Origin: Paenibacillus albidus
GTDB lineage: Bacteria; Bacillota; Bacilli; Paenibacillales; Paenibacillaceae
DNA length: 64,000 nucleotides
Assembly (NCBI RefSeq): GCF_014644435.1
Contig: NZ_BMKR01000027.1
Location: 1 to 64,000 of the forward strand
Direction of reading: 5' to 3'
Numbering within the stretch: the stretch's first letter is position 1; every line of letters begins with the position of its first letter. Below the pieces are notes generated by a model. It was given only the letters and a program-made list of their open reading frames with translations, made no database searches and was not told where the DNA came from. This document shows, in pieces, positions 8,337-17,329 of the stretch. The translations under genes were made by a program, and so were the position numbers.

Positions 8337-9893
8337 CTAAAATACTTTCGTCGTCCACGATTCGCAGTTCCACGTATCCGTCACGATATCACGGTAAAAT
8401 TCGGGTTCATGGGAAATCAGCAAAATGCTGCCCTTATACGCTTTGAGCGCACGCTGTAGCTCGTCCTTCGCATCGACATCGAGATGGTTGGTTGGTTCGT
8501 CCAGCACGAGCAGGTTTGTCTCGCGGTTGATCAGCTTGCACAAACGGACTTTGGCTTTCTCGCCGCCGCTTAAGACCGCGACCTTACTCTCGATATGCTG
8601 GGTCGTCAGGCCGCATTTGGCAAGAGCCGCCCGTATTTCAAACTGCGTAAAGGACGGGAACTCGGTCCAAATCTCTTCAATACAGGTGTTGTAGTTCGTA
8701 CCCTTTATTTCCTGTTCGAAATAGCCGATTTCCAGCAGGTCGCCGAGTCTGGCCGAACCTGAAATCGCTGGTATTTGGCCGAGAATACTGCGCAGCAATG
8801 TCGTCTTTCCGATCCCGTTCGCACCGACTAGTGCAATTTTTTGCCCCCGCTCCATTTGCAAGTCCAGAGGTCTCGACAATGGTGAATCGTAGCCGATCAC
8901 GAGGTCCTTTGTTTCGAATATCAGCTTGCCGGAAGTACGCGCAGCCTTGAAGTTGAACTGCGGTTTCGGTTTATCCCTGGCGAGTTCGATAACCTCCATC
9001 TTGTCCAGCTTCTTCTGCCGGGACATCGCCATATTCCGCGTAGCCACACTGGCCTTGTTCCGCGCAACGAAGTCCTTCAGATCCGAGATTTCCTGCTGTT
9101 GACGTTTAAAAGCGGACTCAAGCTGCTGCTTTTTCGCCTCGTACACTTGCTGGAAATACTCATAATCCCCCACATAACGTGTCAGCGACTGATTCTCCAT
9201 ATGGTAGATCAGGTTGATGACGCTGTTCAGGAACGGAATGTCATGCGAAATCAGAATGAAGGCATTTTCGTATTCCTGCAAATACCGCTTCAGCCATACG
9301 ATGTGCTGCTCGTCGAGATAGTTCGTAGGTTCGTCAAGCAGCAGAATGTCCGGTTTCTCCAGCAGCAGTTTGGCCAGCAGCACCTTGGTCCGCTGACCGC
9401 CGCTGAGATCATGGACATCCTTATCCAAACCGATGTCTGTAAGTCCAAGCCCGCGGGCGGTTTCGTCGATTTTGGCGTCGATCATATAAAAATCCTGATT
9501 CGTTAGCGTGTCCTGAATGGTTCCGACATCTTCCAGCATTTGCTCCAGTTCCTCCGCGGACACCTCGCCCATTCTGCCGTACATGTCGTTCATTTCTTGC
9601 TCCATATCGAACAGATATTGGAACGCCCCGCGCAAAACGTCGCGAATCGATTGTCCCTTCGTAAGCACTGCGTGCTGGTCCAGATAACCGGCCCGCATGC
9701 GTTTCGCCCATTCGACTTTACCTTCGTCCGGCTGAAGCTTGCCAGTGATGATGTTCATGAAGGTGGATTTACCCTCACCGTTGGCGCCGATCAGACCGAT
9801 ATGTTCACCTTTTAGCAGGCGGAATGATACATCGGTGAAAATCGCGCGGTCTCCGAATCCGTGACTCAATCGTTCTACATTTAATATGCTCAT
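8337..9893 (-). CDS. ABC-F family ATPase (YfmM-like)
   Basis: A 518-residue soluble protein with two tandem ABC ATPase domains and no membrane segment, so a ribosome-associated ABC-F protein. The first domain has GANGEGKST, LSGGQRTK and LLLDEPTNYLDE; a charged helical linker follows (about 240-310, KKQQLESAFKRQQQE); the second domain has GANGIGKTT, LSGGEKAKVRLCK and LVLDEPTNHLD. The length and the start SILNVERLSHGFGDRAIF resemble Bacillus YfmM. ABC-F proteins act on stalled or antibiotic-bound ribosomes. A ghost copy of this gene's first 60 bases lies at 10729-10791. Confidence 0.93.
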   Translation of the reverse strand: MSILNVERLSHGFGDRAIFTDVSFRLLKGEHIGLIGANGEGKSTFMNIITGKLQPDEGKVEWAKRMRAGYLDQHAVLTKGQSIRDVLRGAFQYLFDMEQEMNDMYGRMGEVSAEELEQMLEDVGTIQDTLTNQDFYMIDAKIDETARGLGLTDIGLDKDVHDLSGGQRTKVLLAKLLLEKPDILLLDEPTNYLDEQHIVWLKRYLQEYENAFILISHDIPFLNSVINLIYHMENQSLTRYVGDYEYFQQVYEAKKQQLESAFKRQQQEISDLKDFVARNKASVATRNMAMSRQKKLDKMEVIELARDKPKPQFNFKAARTSGKLIFETKDLVIGYDSPLSRPLDLQMERGQKIALVGANGIGKTTLLRSILGQIPAISGSARLGDLLEIGYFEQEIKGTNYNTCIEEIWTEFPSFTQFEIRAALAKCGLTTQHIESKVAVLSGGEKAKVRLCKLINRETNLLVLDEPTNHLDVDAKDELQRALKAYKGSILLISHEPEFYRDIVTDTWNCESWTTKVF

Positions 9894-10152
9894 GAATTAA
9901 CACCTTTTCCTTTATACTGTATACTCGTCATATTATAAAGGCTAAAGCGCCACAACTCCAGACAGGTTTTAAAAAAACACTCTCCTTGACCACCGAAAGC
10001 TGGGAATTGGGCAGAAAAAGCAGTGTTTGTATCGGCAATTTATCAGTGATGAAGATAGTCAAGAATAAAAAACCATATAGGCAATAGTCGTTACAGAGAC
10101 AGGGACAGATACATATTATGGGTGTGTAAGTTATATCAAAGGAGGGACAGTT

Positions 10153-10245
10153 ATGAGCGGTTGCGCAGGGTACGGAGGATTTACATCTACTACTGTAATC
10201 TTGGTGCTTTATATTTTGTTAGTCATTGTTCTGAAAACTTTCTAA
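10153..10245 (+). CDS. YjcZ-family small sporulation protein
   Basis: A 30-residue protein beginning MSGCAGYGGFTSTT and continuing with one hydrophobic helix VILVLYILLVIVL and a KTF tail. The glycine- and cysteine-rich head plus a single C-terminal membrane helix is the mark of the YjcZ/SscA-type small spore-coat or sporulation proteins of Bacillales. The ribosome site AAAGGAGGGACAGTT fits perfectly. Confidence 0.88.
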   Translation: MSGCAGYGGFTSTTVILVLYILLVIVLKTF

Positions 10246-10266
10246 ATTGACATTTTTCAAAAAAAC

Positions 10267-10298
10267 AGAGCCTCCGCAATAGAGGCTCTTGTTCCCCA
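10267..10298 (-). terminator. Terminator of the 10299-10619 gene
   Basis: The hairpin AGAGCCTC / GAGGCTCT with a 7-base loop is followed on the minus strand by G and seven T residues. On the plus strand it also sits right after the YjcZ gene, where it may slow transcription. Confidence 0.8.
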
Positions 10299-10619
10299 TT
10301 ATGTGTACAATAAAGTAATGACGAGCAGTTCGTATAGGACAAGAGTTAGAATCAGTTCATCATCATTGTAGGAAGGACTTCCGAAAAAAGCACGATGACC
10401 CCCTTGTTTTCGAACGGCCAAATACATTAAACCCCTGTCGCAATTCACGATTCTCCCCATATACACTTGCCCGTCAAGTGTTTCAATTCGGACATATTGA
10501 TTTGCATGTTGACTGCAAATTTTGTGCAGGTGATTCCTAATGGATTTTAAGTTTTGGATTGAATTAGTATCTGCTTGATACAGCACTTGTTGTTGGTATC
10601 CTCCCGGCTGAAAACTCAT
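10299..10619 (-). CDS. Hypothetical protein with Sm-like barrel motif
   Basis: A 106-residue protein starting MSFQPGGYQQQ. A GTG three codons upstream is too close to the AAGGAAGGAG site, so I choose the ATG at 10619. After a helical head, the segment YVRIETLDGQVYMGRIVNCDRGLMYLAV has the strand pattern of an Sm-like or DUF2642-type barrel (x-V-x-L-DG-x-x-x-G-x-I). The tail is hydrophobic (DDELILTLVLYELLVITLLYT). The family members I know of occur in spore-formers and are often near spore-coat genes; the neighbouring YjcZ gene fits that, but this is inference. Confidence 0.7.
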   Translation of the reverse strand: MSFQPGGYQQQVLYQADTNSIQNLKSIRNHLHKICSQHANQYVRIETLDGQVYMGRIVNCDRGLMYLAVRKQGGHRAFFGSPSYNDDELILTLVLYELLVITLLYT

Positions 10620-10728
10620 CGTTAACACACTCCTTCCTTCTAAACTAATACATCATATGCCTAGTGCGAGTTCGAGGTTCGCTCCTTTCGGAACAATAAT
10701 AGGCCTGAATACGTAACCTTTTAACAGT

Positions 10729-10791
10729 CGAATGATACATCGGTGAGAATCGCACGGTCTCCGAACCCGTGACTCAGCCATTCTAGGACCT
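10729..10791 (-). repeat. Ghost copy of the ABC-F gene start
   Basis: About 60 bases (GAATGATACATCGGTGA... to ...CCGTGACTCAGCCATTCTA) match positions 9822-9882, the first codons of the ABC-F gene, with roughly 85-90 percent identity by eye. The ATG itself and the rest of the gene are missing, and the flanks do not match. This is a remnant of a duplication or of a lost paralogue in the same orientation. Confidence 0.85.
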
Positions 10792-10830
10792 GTACCCTTT
10801 CGCGTACAAGTCATGAAAACACAATAAAAG

Positions 10831-10868
10831 TACGCTCCCTTGCCGAGGCATAGGAGCGCGCTTCTTTT
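10831..10868. terminator. Hairpin with T tracts on both sides
   Basis: CGCTCC pairs with GGAGCG around an inner TGCC-GA-GGCA stem, with a T run at 10863-10868 on the plus strand and TACTTTTATT on the minus strand. It probably ends the long minus-strand block starting at 19231. Confidence 0.75.
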
Positions 10869-10906
10869 TTAATCTCTTCTGTTAAATTTATTCCTTCGCT
10901 TCGCAA

Positions 10907-11686
10907 TTATTTCCTGTCCGAAGATTGGAATACGTACTCCCCTTCGCCGATCCGCAAGGTTTGACCGTCCAGTTGTTCGGAGTCCGTGTCCAGAATTACC
11001 TGCATGAACCGGTTCTCCTCCCCCCTAATGAAATCGTAGTACTTGTCCCCGATCCGCAAGACAGCTGAAGTATCCGATGACTCTACGACATCCAGGCCAA
11101 ACAAATTCGCCCAGTGCCCGGCGGCGGCGGCGGGGTCCGGCACGCGAAAGACCGCCCGCCTGATCTCAACATAGCCCACAGGATGAGGCCGGGCGATGCC
11201 GGCGGCCGTCAGCTTGGCCAACCGCTCCTCATCCGTCCCTTTCCACTGAATAATAAACGGATAGACCAGCCCGCCGAAATCTCCGGCAATGGTCATCATG
11301 CGCCATTCGATCAAGGCCCCGGACGTATCCAGACGTTTGCCATCCATAATGGGTGACACGCTTAATCCAGCAGCGGTTAACGAAGCCGCCATCGCTTCAA
11401 TATCGTCGGTGCGGATCACAACCCGGCTCAGCACTTCATGTTCAGGCAAAGTAGCAACGGCATCCTTAACAACCAGGTTGTACTCCGTGGACCGGGCCAA
11501 TTCGAGTGATTCAATGCCCAGAAACTCGATATAGCTCAGACCGAAGTAGCTTAACGTATTGAAGGTACCCCAGTCTTTATGAGAACCTCCCTTAAAGGCA
11601 ATCAGACCCTTCTCCGCAAAGACCTCGACTACATTGTCCAAGTCGTTGATATAATGAACCAGGTGATCCCATTTTTTGCTCGCCAT
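10907..11686 (-). CDS. Glyoxalase-like (VOC) protein
   Basis: A 259-residue protein of the glyoxalase-like domain family (type PF13468). The first module begins WDHLVHYINDLDNVVEVF and carries GGSHKDWGTFNTLSYFGLSYIEFLG, the typical 'GTxNxLxxFGxxYIELLG' signature. A second module begins about residue 165 (RRAVFRVPDPAAAAGHWANLFGLDVV). It is the last gene of the sulfur amino acid block, three bases after the P5C-reductase-like gene, so it is very likely co-transcribed. Its substrate is unknown. Confidence 0.85.
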   Translation of the reverse strand: MASKKWDHLVHYINDLDNVVEVFAEKGLIAFKGGSHKDWGTFNTLSYFGLSYIEFLGIESLELARSTEYNLVVKDAVATLPEHEVLSRVVIRTDDIEAMAASLTAAGLSVSPIMDGKRLDTSGALIEWRMMTIAGDFGGLVYPFIIQWKGTDEERLAKLTAAGIARPHPVGYVEIRRAVFRVPDPAAAAGHWANLFGLDVVESSDTSAVLRIGDKYYDFIRGEENRFMQVILDTDSEQLDGQTLRIGEGEYVFQSSDRK

Positions 11687-11689
11687 CGT

Positions 11690-12496
11690 CTATTTCACTC
11701 CCAGTTCAGTCGTTCGCTTGACCGCTGCCATTACGCTGCGCTGCAGGCCGGCCGCGAAATCGCTGTTGTTCAGTTCGTACAGACCGTGCATCCCCACCCC
11801 GCCCGGCGAGTTGTTGATGTCCAGCAGCTGTCTGGGATGCAGCCCCGTCTGCCGCAGCATAAGCACAGCTCCTGCCATATTCTCCAGTGCGACATTCCAG
11901 GCCTGCTCACGCGGCAATCCCGCCAGCACTCCGGCATCCACAAGAGATTCAATGAAATAATAGATATAGTTCGGCCCGGCTACACCGTATCCGGTAAAGA
12001 CATCCAGAAGCGCTTCCTCCATATACTGGACTTTGCCGAAGCCAAGCAGGAACTCGTCCACCTGCTCCCGCGCAGCATCGGCATTCAGGACGACCCCGCT
12101 GTAGCCGTATCCCGTATCCGTCAGCGTATTCGGAATGACCCGGACGATCGGCCGTCCGGCTCCAAAAACTCCGGCCAGTTTCTCCAGCGTCAAACCAGCC
12201 ACTATCGAAACAACCACGGCGCTCTGCGAAGCTAGCCGGGTTACAGCTTGTCCCAGCTCGTCCAGTGCATCCTGCGGCCGGACAGCCAGCACAATCAGTC
12301 CGGCTTCAGCCAGATACGCTTCCTGGCTCCGGCCCGTGTCCACACCATATGCCTTGGTCAACACCTGAAGACGCGCCTCATTGATATCCGTAACACTGAT
12401 CCGGTCGGCGGCAATCGTCTGATTGGCTGTGATTGCCCGGATGATAGCCTCCGCCATCTGTCCGCCTCCGATAAAATGAATCCGTTGCTTGATCAA
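11690..12496 (-). CDS. Pyrroline-5-carboxylate reductase-like oxidoreductase (ProI/ComER type)
   Basis: About 268 residues. The Rossmann start is HFIGGGQMAEAII, followed by VLAVRPQDALDELG, IVAGLTLEKLAG and RVIPNTLTDTGYGYSG, and the C-terminal dimer domain ends in TGLHPRQLLDINNSPGGVGMHGLYEL (family: P..L...V.SPGGTT..G). I choose the TTG at 12496 because it follows AGAGGGGGGAGAACG; a GTG at 12529 would overlap metQ. The family reduces cyclic imines using NAD(P)H. In this operon it may reduce an imine made from an unusual amino acid rather than make proline. Confidence 0.85.
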   Translation of the reverse strand: MIKQRIHFIGGGQMAEAIIRAITANQTIAADRISVTDINEARLQVLTKAYGVDTGRSQEAYLAEAGLIVLAVRPQDALDELGQAVTRLASQSAVVVSIVAGLTLEKLAGVFGAGRPIVRVIPNTLTDTGYGYSGVVLNADAAREQVDEFLLGFGKVQYMEEALLDVFTGYGVAGPNYIYYFIESLVDAGVLAGLPREQAWNVALENMAGAVLMLRQTGLHPRQLLDINNSPGGVGMHGLYELNNSDFAAGLQRSVMAAVKRTTELGVK

Positions 12497-12513
12497 CGTT
12501 CTCCCCCCTCTGT

Positions 12514-13362
12514 TTAGTTGTTCTTCCACGCTTCCGGCAGAATGAATCCGTCGTATTTCTCCAACCCGGTAATATATTCTTCAAATGCTTTGGACTCGTA
12601 GGCAGCCTTCAAATCCTTGGCCCACGGCGTATTCTCATCCTTCCGGTTCACGGATACGATGATGCGGTGCTGCATGGGTGTATTTTCAATTTTGAGTGCC
12701 TCGGTAATCTTCTTACCTGCGCTGGCGATGTAATTCCCGTTAATTACGCCGTAATCCACATCCTGCAGGGATACCATAATTTGCGCCGGATCGAGAATTT
12801 TGATATCGATGTTATATTTGTCCGGCTCCATGTTGTTGATGTTGAAATCCGCCAGGTTCGAGCCTTCTTTAATCTTGACCCAGCCCAGCTCTTCCAGTAT
12901 GCGGAGCGCCCGCTCCTGGTTAACAGGGTCATTGGGAACAGCCACCGTTGTGCCGTCCTTCACATCATCTAGTGTAGTGTGCTTTACAGAGTAGACCCCT
13001 TGCGGTGCGCTTGGCACATAGGCGATTCCAACCATATCCGCGCCAATTTCGCCATTGATGGCTTCCATATACGCTGTGCTCTGAAACGCGCTCGCATCGA
13101 TTGTACCTTCCTTCATAGCCGGGTTGACCTGCATATTCTGCGAGAAGGTCTTAATATCAACCTTGTAGCCCTGCTTCTCCAGAATCGGCAGAATCGCTTG
13201 GCGGAACTGTTCTTCATAGGTGCCGACGCCAAATCCCATAACAATCTCCTTCTTCCCACCTTCTGCGGCCCCAACTTTTGAGTTGTCCGCAGCATTGTTG
13301 GAGCCACAAGCCGTCAATACCAGAACGAAACCAATCAGGAATAAGGACATTGCTTTTTTCAT
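12514..13362 (-). CDS. metQ: D/L-methionine-type ABC transporter substrate-binding lipoprotein
   Basis: A 282-residue NlpA/MetQ-family lipoprotein. The signal peptide MKKAMSLFLIGFVLVLTAC ends in a lipobox (LTAC) with Cys19 for lipidation. The body follows the family: YKVDIKTFSQNMQVNPAMKEGTIDASAFQS, GIAYVPSAPQGVYS, DGTTVAVPNDPVNQERALRILEELGW and NGNYIASAGK. It starts within the last bases of the UroD-like gene (overlap of four). With MetN and MetI it makes a full importer. The closest solutes are methionine and its derivatives; the neighbours suggest an S-substituted or N-acyl form. Confidence 0.92.
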   Translation of the reverse strand: MKKAMSLFLIGFVLVLTACGSNNAADNSKVGAAEGGKKEIVMGFGVGTYEEQFRQAILPILEKQGYKVDIKTFSQNMQVNPAMKEGTIDASAFQSTAYMEAINGEIGADMVGIAYVPSAPQGVYSVKHTTLDDVKDGTTVAVPNDPVNQERALRILEELGWVKIKEGSNLADFNINNMEPDKYNIDIKILDPAQIMVSLQDVDYGVINGNYIASAGKKITEALKIENTPMQHRIIVSVNRKDENTPWAKDLKAAYESKAFEEYITGLEKYDGFILPEAWKNN

Positions 13363-14393
13363 ACATGATTCTCTCCTTCAAATACAGATTTTTTTAATGA
13401 CACCAGCGCCTCGTCGGTAACACTCAGTGGAATGGCGCAGTTGGGAGCGAGTATAAACGGCTGATCCTTCATCTGATTCAGCGCTGCTGAAGCTTGCTGC
13501 TGAATTTGCGTGACGTCACTTACGGCAAAAAGGGCGTGATCGACGCCGCCAACCTTCGTTGCTGTCACAGCCGCTTCCAGTCCCGGATTCCCTTCAGCCT
13601 TTGTATCCCAGCTGATCCCGTCTACCGGATAGTCGTTGAACCGCTCGGGATGGGCGTGAGTCCCACAGGTGTGGAGCACATTTTTCCCATAGCTCGCAGC
13701 GTCCAATACAATACTGTCATAAGGTCTGGAAAATTCGTTGAACAGCGACTCATCGAACATTCCAGGGTGTGCAGTACCCGTCACCGCATAGAACAGGCCG
13801 TCCGATCCCGCCCGCTTCAGCTCCTGCACATAATCAGCCAGCGTCAGGGAGATCGCATGCAGTGCATGATGCGCGGCCGCCCGGTGCTCTTTGAACAAGG
13901 AATCCAGGGTCACCGGCTGTTCGATGCCGAACACGGTCGGGTACACATAAGCGGAACGCCCGACAATGAACAGCAGCACCGTCAACGGGGAGAAGACGGT
14001 CTGGATCAAGGGTGTATCCGGCAGCCCCCGGCGGATTTTCGCTACAGCTTCAAGCTGCTCCGACAAAGGCACTGACTGTGTGGCCTTCTTCACTTCAAGC
14101 TGCCATAGATTAGATGCTGCCGGTACCACCGTTGTAAGCTGCCGGGGAAATACCGCCCTATAATGCCCGAAATCATATTCATTCCCCCAAGCTTCAGCCA
14201 AATAGGTGGCTCTGGGGTTGATCTTGACCCAGTCCCAATCATATTGCTTGGTAAAAGCGATGGTCGTCTCCGCCAGATCGTCTGCGTTCTGCTCCCTGTC
14301 AATGAAATGGCGCCAGCCGCTGACTATTGGCCGATCCGCCTGCTCCCCTGATAAAATGGCCTGAAACCGTTCCTGTCTGCTCCATTCACTCAC
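13359..14393 (-). CDS. Uroporphyrinogen decarboxylase-family protein, probable methyltransferase
   Basis: A 344-residue TIM-barrel protein of the UroD/MtaA/MtbA superfamily. It lacks the substrate Arg and Asp pattern of true HemE at its start (RFQAILSGEQADRPIVSGWRHF). It has the late Cys of the zinc-methyltransferase branch (KNVLHTCGTHAHPERF) and the terminal pattern FILAPNCAIP. The superfamily includes enzymes that move methyl groups to or from corrinoid proteins. Its position between metQ and metI suggests it handles the S-methyl group of the imported compound, but no corrinoid protein gene is visible here, so the methyl acceptor is open. Confidence 0.82.
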   Translation of the reverse strand: MSEWSRQERFQAILSGEQADRPIVSGWRHFIDREQNADDLAETTIAFTKQYDWDWVKINPRATYLAEAWGNEYDFGHYRAVFPRQLTTVVPAASNLWQLEVKKATQSVPLSEQLEAVAKIRRGLPDTPLIQTVFSPLTVLLFIVGRSAYVYPTVFGIEQPVTLDSLFKEHRAAAHHALHAISLTLADYVQELKRAGSDGLFYAVTGTAHPGMFDESLFNEFSRPYDSIVLDAASYGKNVLHTCGTHAHPERFNDYPVDGISWDTKAEGNPGLEAAVTATKVGGVDHALFAVSDVTQIQQQASAALNQMKDQPFILAPNCAIPLSVTDEALVSLKKSVFEGENHV

Positions 14394-14422
14394 TTCGTTT
14401 CCTCCTGTTGTTAGGACAGTCT

Positions 14423-15082
14423 CTAATACCGGCGGATCTTTCTCGCCAACGAGTTGCCCAAAGATTGAATTCCCTGTACGAAAATTACAAGTATAACCAC
14501 CGTCGCAACTACAACTACGGTGTCAAACCGTTGGTACCCATACACAATGGCCAAGTCTCCGACGCCACCGCCGCCGACCGTCCCGGCCATTGCCGTCGCG
14601 CCGATCAATCCGATCGTTGCAGTCGTCAAAGACAGAATCAGCGAGCCGACAGCCTCCGGCAGCAAGAAGTAGCGGATAACCTGAAACGGTGTGGCTCCCA
14701 TCGATTCCGCCGCTTCCATAATGCCCGGGTTTACCTCAAGCAGGGAATTTTCGACTAGACGTCCGATATACGGTGCGATATACAGGATGAGCGGTACGAT
14801 TGCGGCGTTCGTCCCGATGGAAGTGTGGACAATCATCCGGGTGAACGGAATAATCGCGACAAGCAAAATGATAAAGGGCAGAGAACGGATGATGTTGATT
14901 ACCGGATTGAGCAAGGTATACAGCAGCTTGTTCTCCAGAACGCCCCCGGGACGGGTAACGACGAGTAAGATGCCAATGGGTATCCCGATCAACGCGCCTA
15001 CAAATAAGGACATCCCCACCATATAGACCGTATCGATGATGGCCTGTATAAATTGCTCACTGGTCACTGTTGTTGTAAACAT
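14423..15082 (-). CDS. metI: Methionine-type ABC transporter permease
   Basis: A 219-residue MetI permease with five membrane helices. It contains the family segments NIIRSLPFIILLVAIIPFTR and, in the ATPase-contact loop, the EAA motif EAAESMGATPFQVIRYFLLPEA, then LSLTTATIGLIGATAMAGTVGGGGVGDLAI and a tail RFDTVVVVATVVILVIFVQG. Its first bases overlap metN by 26. The permease and ATPase are thus translationally coupled. Confidence 0.93.
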   Translation of the reverse strand: MFTTTVTSEQFIQAIIDTVYMVGMSLFVGALIGIPIGILLVVTRPGGVLENKLLYTLLNPVINIIRSLPFIILLVAIIPFTRMIVHTSIGTNAAIVPLILYIAPYIGRLVENSLLEVNPGIMEAAESMGATPFQVIRYFLLPEAVGSLILSLTTATIGLIGATAMAGTVGGGGVGDLAIVYGYQRFDTVVVVATVVILVIFVQGIQSLGNSLARKIRRY

Positions 15083-16100
15083 GCTTTCCCACCTCCTCCA
15101 AATCGATTTCTCTACTCTTCAGGAAGGCCAGCGCCTTGTCCATCTCCTCTGAATTCCCCTTAAGTTGAATGATCATCGTCCCCAGTGTGGTGTCTTGAAT
15201 CTCCGTCATATTGGCAAACAGAATATTGACCTTTACCTCACTGGAGCGAATCAAATCGTACAATACCGGCTCCGAGGCGCGTTCCCCGAAGAATTCAAGC
15301 TTGTACAAGCGGCTTCCCTCATCTGTAGTCAATGTTCTCTGCATACTGCTTGTCATGCTGGTCTGAATAACGGTACTCACAAAATTTTGTGTCGTCGGAT
15401 GCTGCGGATGCCCGAATACCTCCAGCACGCTGCCCTGCTCGATGACCCGGCCTCCTTCCATCACCGCCACCTTATTGCAGATCTCCTGTATAACAGACAT
15501 CTCATGGGTAATAATCATGATCGTAATATGATATTCCGCGTTAATCTTCTTGAGCAATTGCAGAATAGAGCGGGTCGTCTGCGGGTCCAGCGCCGAGGTC
15601 GCTTCATCGCACAGCAGCACTGAAGGGTTCGAAGCCAGTGCTCGGGCAATACCCACCCGCTGCTTCTGACCACCCGACAATTCGCTCGGATAGCTGCCTG
15701 CTTTGTCGCTCAAGCCCACGAACTCGAGCAGTTCCATAACGCGCTGGTGAATCTCGTTTTTATTCTTTTTCAGCAGCACAAGGGGAATGGCCACATTGTC
15801 AAAGACTTTTTTGGATTCCAGCAGGTTGAAATGCTGAAAGATCATGCCGATATTTTTTTTGGCGGCACGCAGCTCTTTATCGCTGTACGCTCCCAAATCA
15901 TGCCCGTCAACAAACACCTGTCCCTTCGTCGGCCTTTCCAAATAATTGACCAGCCGGATCAGTGTGCTCTTTCCTGCGCCGCTATAGCCGATCACCCCGA
16001 AGATATCGCCTTTATCAACCTTCAGCTGAACTCCCTTAACGGCATCATTGGAGATCCCCTTGCGAATATACGTCTTGTAAACGTCTCTTAATTCGATCAT
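15057..16100 (-). CDS. metN: Methionine-type ABC transporter ATPase
   Basis: About 347 residues. Walker A GYSGAGKST, Q-loop IFQHFNLL, signature LSGGQKQRVGIARAL, Walker B VLLCDEATSALD, H-loop IITHE. A C-terminal NIL regulatory domain (about 260-340, GERASEPVLYDLIRS to FLKSREIDLEEVGKH) is present; in MetN this binds methionine and causes transinhibition. Three clustered starts (ATG 16106, GTG 16103, ATG 16100) follow AAAGGAG; I pick the one that gives the usual MIEL start. Confidence 0.93.
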   Translation of the reverse strand: MIELRDVYKTYIRKGISNDAVKGVQLKVDKGDIFGVIGYSGAGKSTLIRLVNYLERPTKGQVFVDGHDLGAYSDKELRAAKKNIGMIFQHFNLLESKKVFDNVAIPLVLLKKNKNEIHQRVMELLEFVGLSDKAGSYPSELSGGQKQRVGIARALASNPSVLLCDEATSALDPQTTRSILQLLKKINAEYHITIMIITHEMSVIQEICNKVAVMEGGRVIEQGSVLEVFGHPQHPTTQNFVSTVIQTSMTSSMQRTLTTDEGSRLYKLEFFGERASEPVLYDLIRSSEVKVNILFANMTEIQDTTLGTMIIQLKGNSEEMDKALAFLKSREIDLEEVGKHVYNNSDQ

Positions 16101-16133
16101 CACCATTCCGCTCCTTTCATTCATATTCCGGGG

Positions 16134-17303
16134 CTAAGCCCGCTCCTTCAGCTGCACCAGCGCTTGCTCGGCCAGGAGCGCAAAATAGCAGGCGGCAGGA
16201 AGCAGTGCGGCTTCGTCCACGTCGAAACGCGGATGATGCAGTGCATAGGCGGGACCCGTGCCGATATTTACAAAAGCGCCCGGTATTTGCTGCAGATACA
16301 GCGCAAAATCTTCTCCCCCCATTTGCGGCGGGATATCGTGCACCTCATATCCGGCCTGCCCGGCGATCTCTTTGCTGAAGTCAGCCCAGAAGCCGTCGTT
16401 GATCGTCGCCGGCGGCCCTGGAGCCCAATGCAGCCGCGCCTTCGCTCCGGCGGCTCCGGCGATGCCTTCAATGATCCGGGTGATCCTCTCCGGCATGCTG
16501 CGGCGAATTTCTTCATTATAAGTGCGGACCGTTCCCTCCAGTTCCACCCGTTCCGGCAATACGTTCCAGGTATGGCCTCCGTTGATCCGGGTGACACTCA
16601 GCACTACCGTTTCCCTTGCACCACATTGCCGGCTGACGATGGTTTGGAGCGCGGTAATGATCTGGGCAGCCGTTACGATCGCATCCACGCCATTCTCTGG
16701 AGTGGCGGCATGAGCGCCAATCCCTTCCACCGAAATTTCAAACCGGTCGACACCCGCCGTTAGTGGTCCTGTTCTCGTTCCGAAGGTACCCGTCGGTAAT
16801 TCCGGCGAGTTATGCAGCCCGAATATTGCGGCCACATCGTCCAGTCCTCCCGAAGCCAGCACGCTCTCGGCGCCATGACCGGTTTCCTCTGCTGGTTGAA
16901 ACAGAATTTTTACTCTGCCAGGCAGCTCGGTTTCACGGGCTTTCAGTATCATTGCGGCTCCCAGAATGACTGCTGTATGAAAATCGTGGCCGCAGGCGTG
17001 CATTTTCCCCGGAATTTCGGACGCATACGGCAACCCGGTCTGTTCTTCAACCGGAAGCGCATCGATATCGCAGCGGATAGCCACCACTGGCCCTTCACTC
17101 TGCCCGACTTGGGCAATCAGCCCCGTTGGCAAAGGAAGATCCAAGACGGAAATATGAGCATCGGCCAGCCATGTCCTCAGCTTGTCCGTTGTCTTAAATT
17201 CTTCATAAGATAATTCCGGCTCGCGATGCAGATTTCTGCGAACGTCAATCAAGTGTTGGCCCAGTGCTTGCATCATTTCATCCTGCGGTTTCACCGGCAT
17301 CAT
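16134..17303 (-). CDS. M20-family amidohydrolase (N-acyl amino acid deacylase)
   Basis: A 389-residue di-metal M20D hydrolase. The metal ligands and catalytic residues are visible: MHACGHDFHTAV (Cys and His), FQPAEETGHGA (catalytic Glu plus ligand), GLHN (His) and the terminal HHPRFDVDEAALLP. A dimerisation domain lies at about 180-295. The start follows AAGGGGGAAGA. Close relatives remove N-acetyl from cysteine derivatives (Bacillus YxeP/SndA type) or act as hippurate/N-acyl amino acid hydrolases. Sitting between metN and a PLP-dependent sulfur enzyme, it probably deacylates the imported compound. Confidence 0.9.
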   Translation of the reverse strand: MMPVKPQDEMMQALGQHLIDVRRNLHREPELSYEEFKTTDKLRTWLADAHISVLDLPLPTGLIAQVGQSEGPVVAIRCDIDALPVEEQTGLPYASEIPGKMHACGHDFHTAVILGAAMILKARETELPGRVKILFQPAEETGHGAESVLASGGLDDVAAIFGLHNSPELPTGTFGTRTGPLTAGVDRFEISVEGIGAHAATPENGVDAIVTAAQIITALQTIVSRQCGARETVVLSVTRINGGHTWNVLPERVELEGTVRTYNEEIRRSMPERITRIIEGIAGAAGAKARLHWAPGPPATINDGFWADFSKEIAGQAGYEVHDIPPQMGGEDFALYLQQIPGAFVNIGTGPAYALHHPRFDVDEAALLPAACYFALLAEQALVQLKERA

Positions 17304-17329
17304 TCTTCCCCCTTGTATAAGCCCATATT

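Noticed and set aside
11579..12235. 218-codon plus-strand frame
   Set aside because: Antisense to the VOC and P5C-reductase-like genes; no family pattern.
16164..16763. 199-codon open frame on the plus strand
   Set aside because: It lies opposite the well-supported M20 hydrolase gene, has no ribosome site and has the biased composition of an antisense frame.
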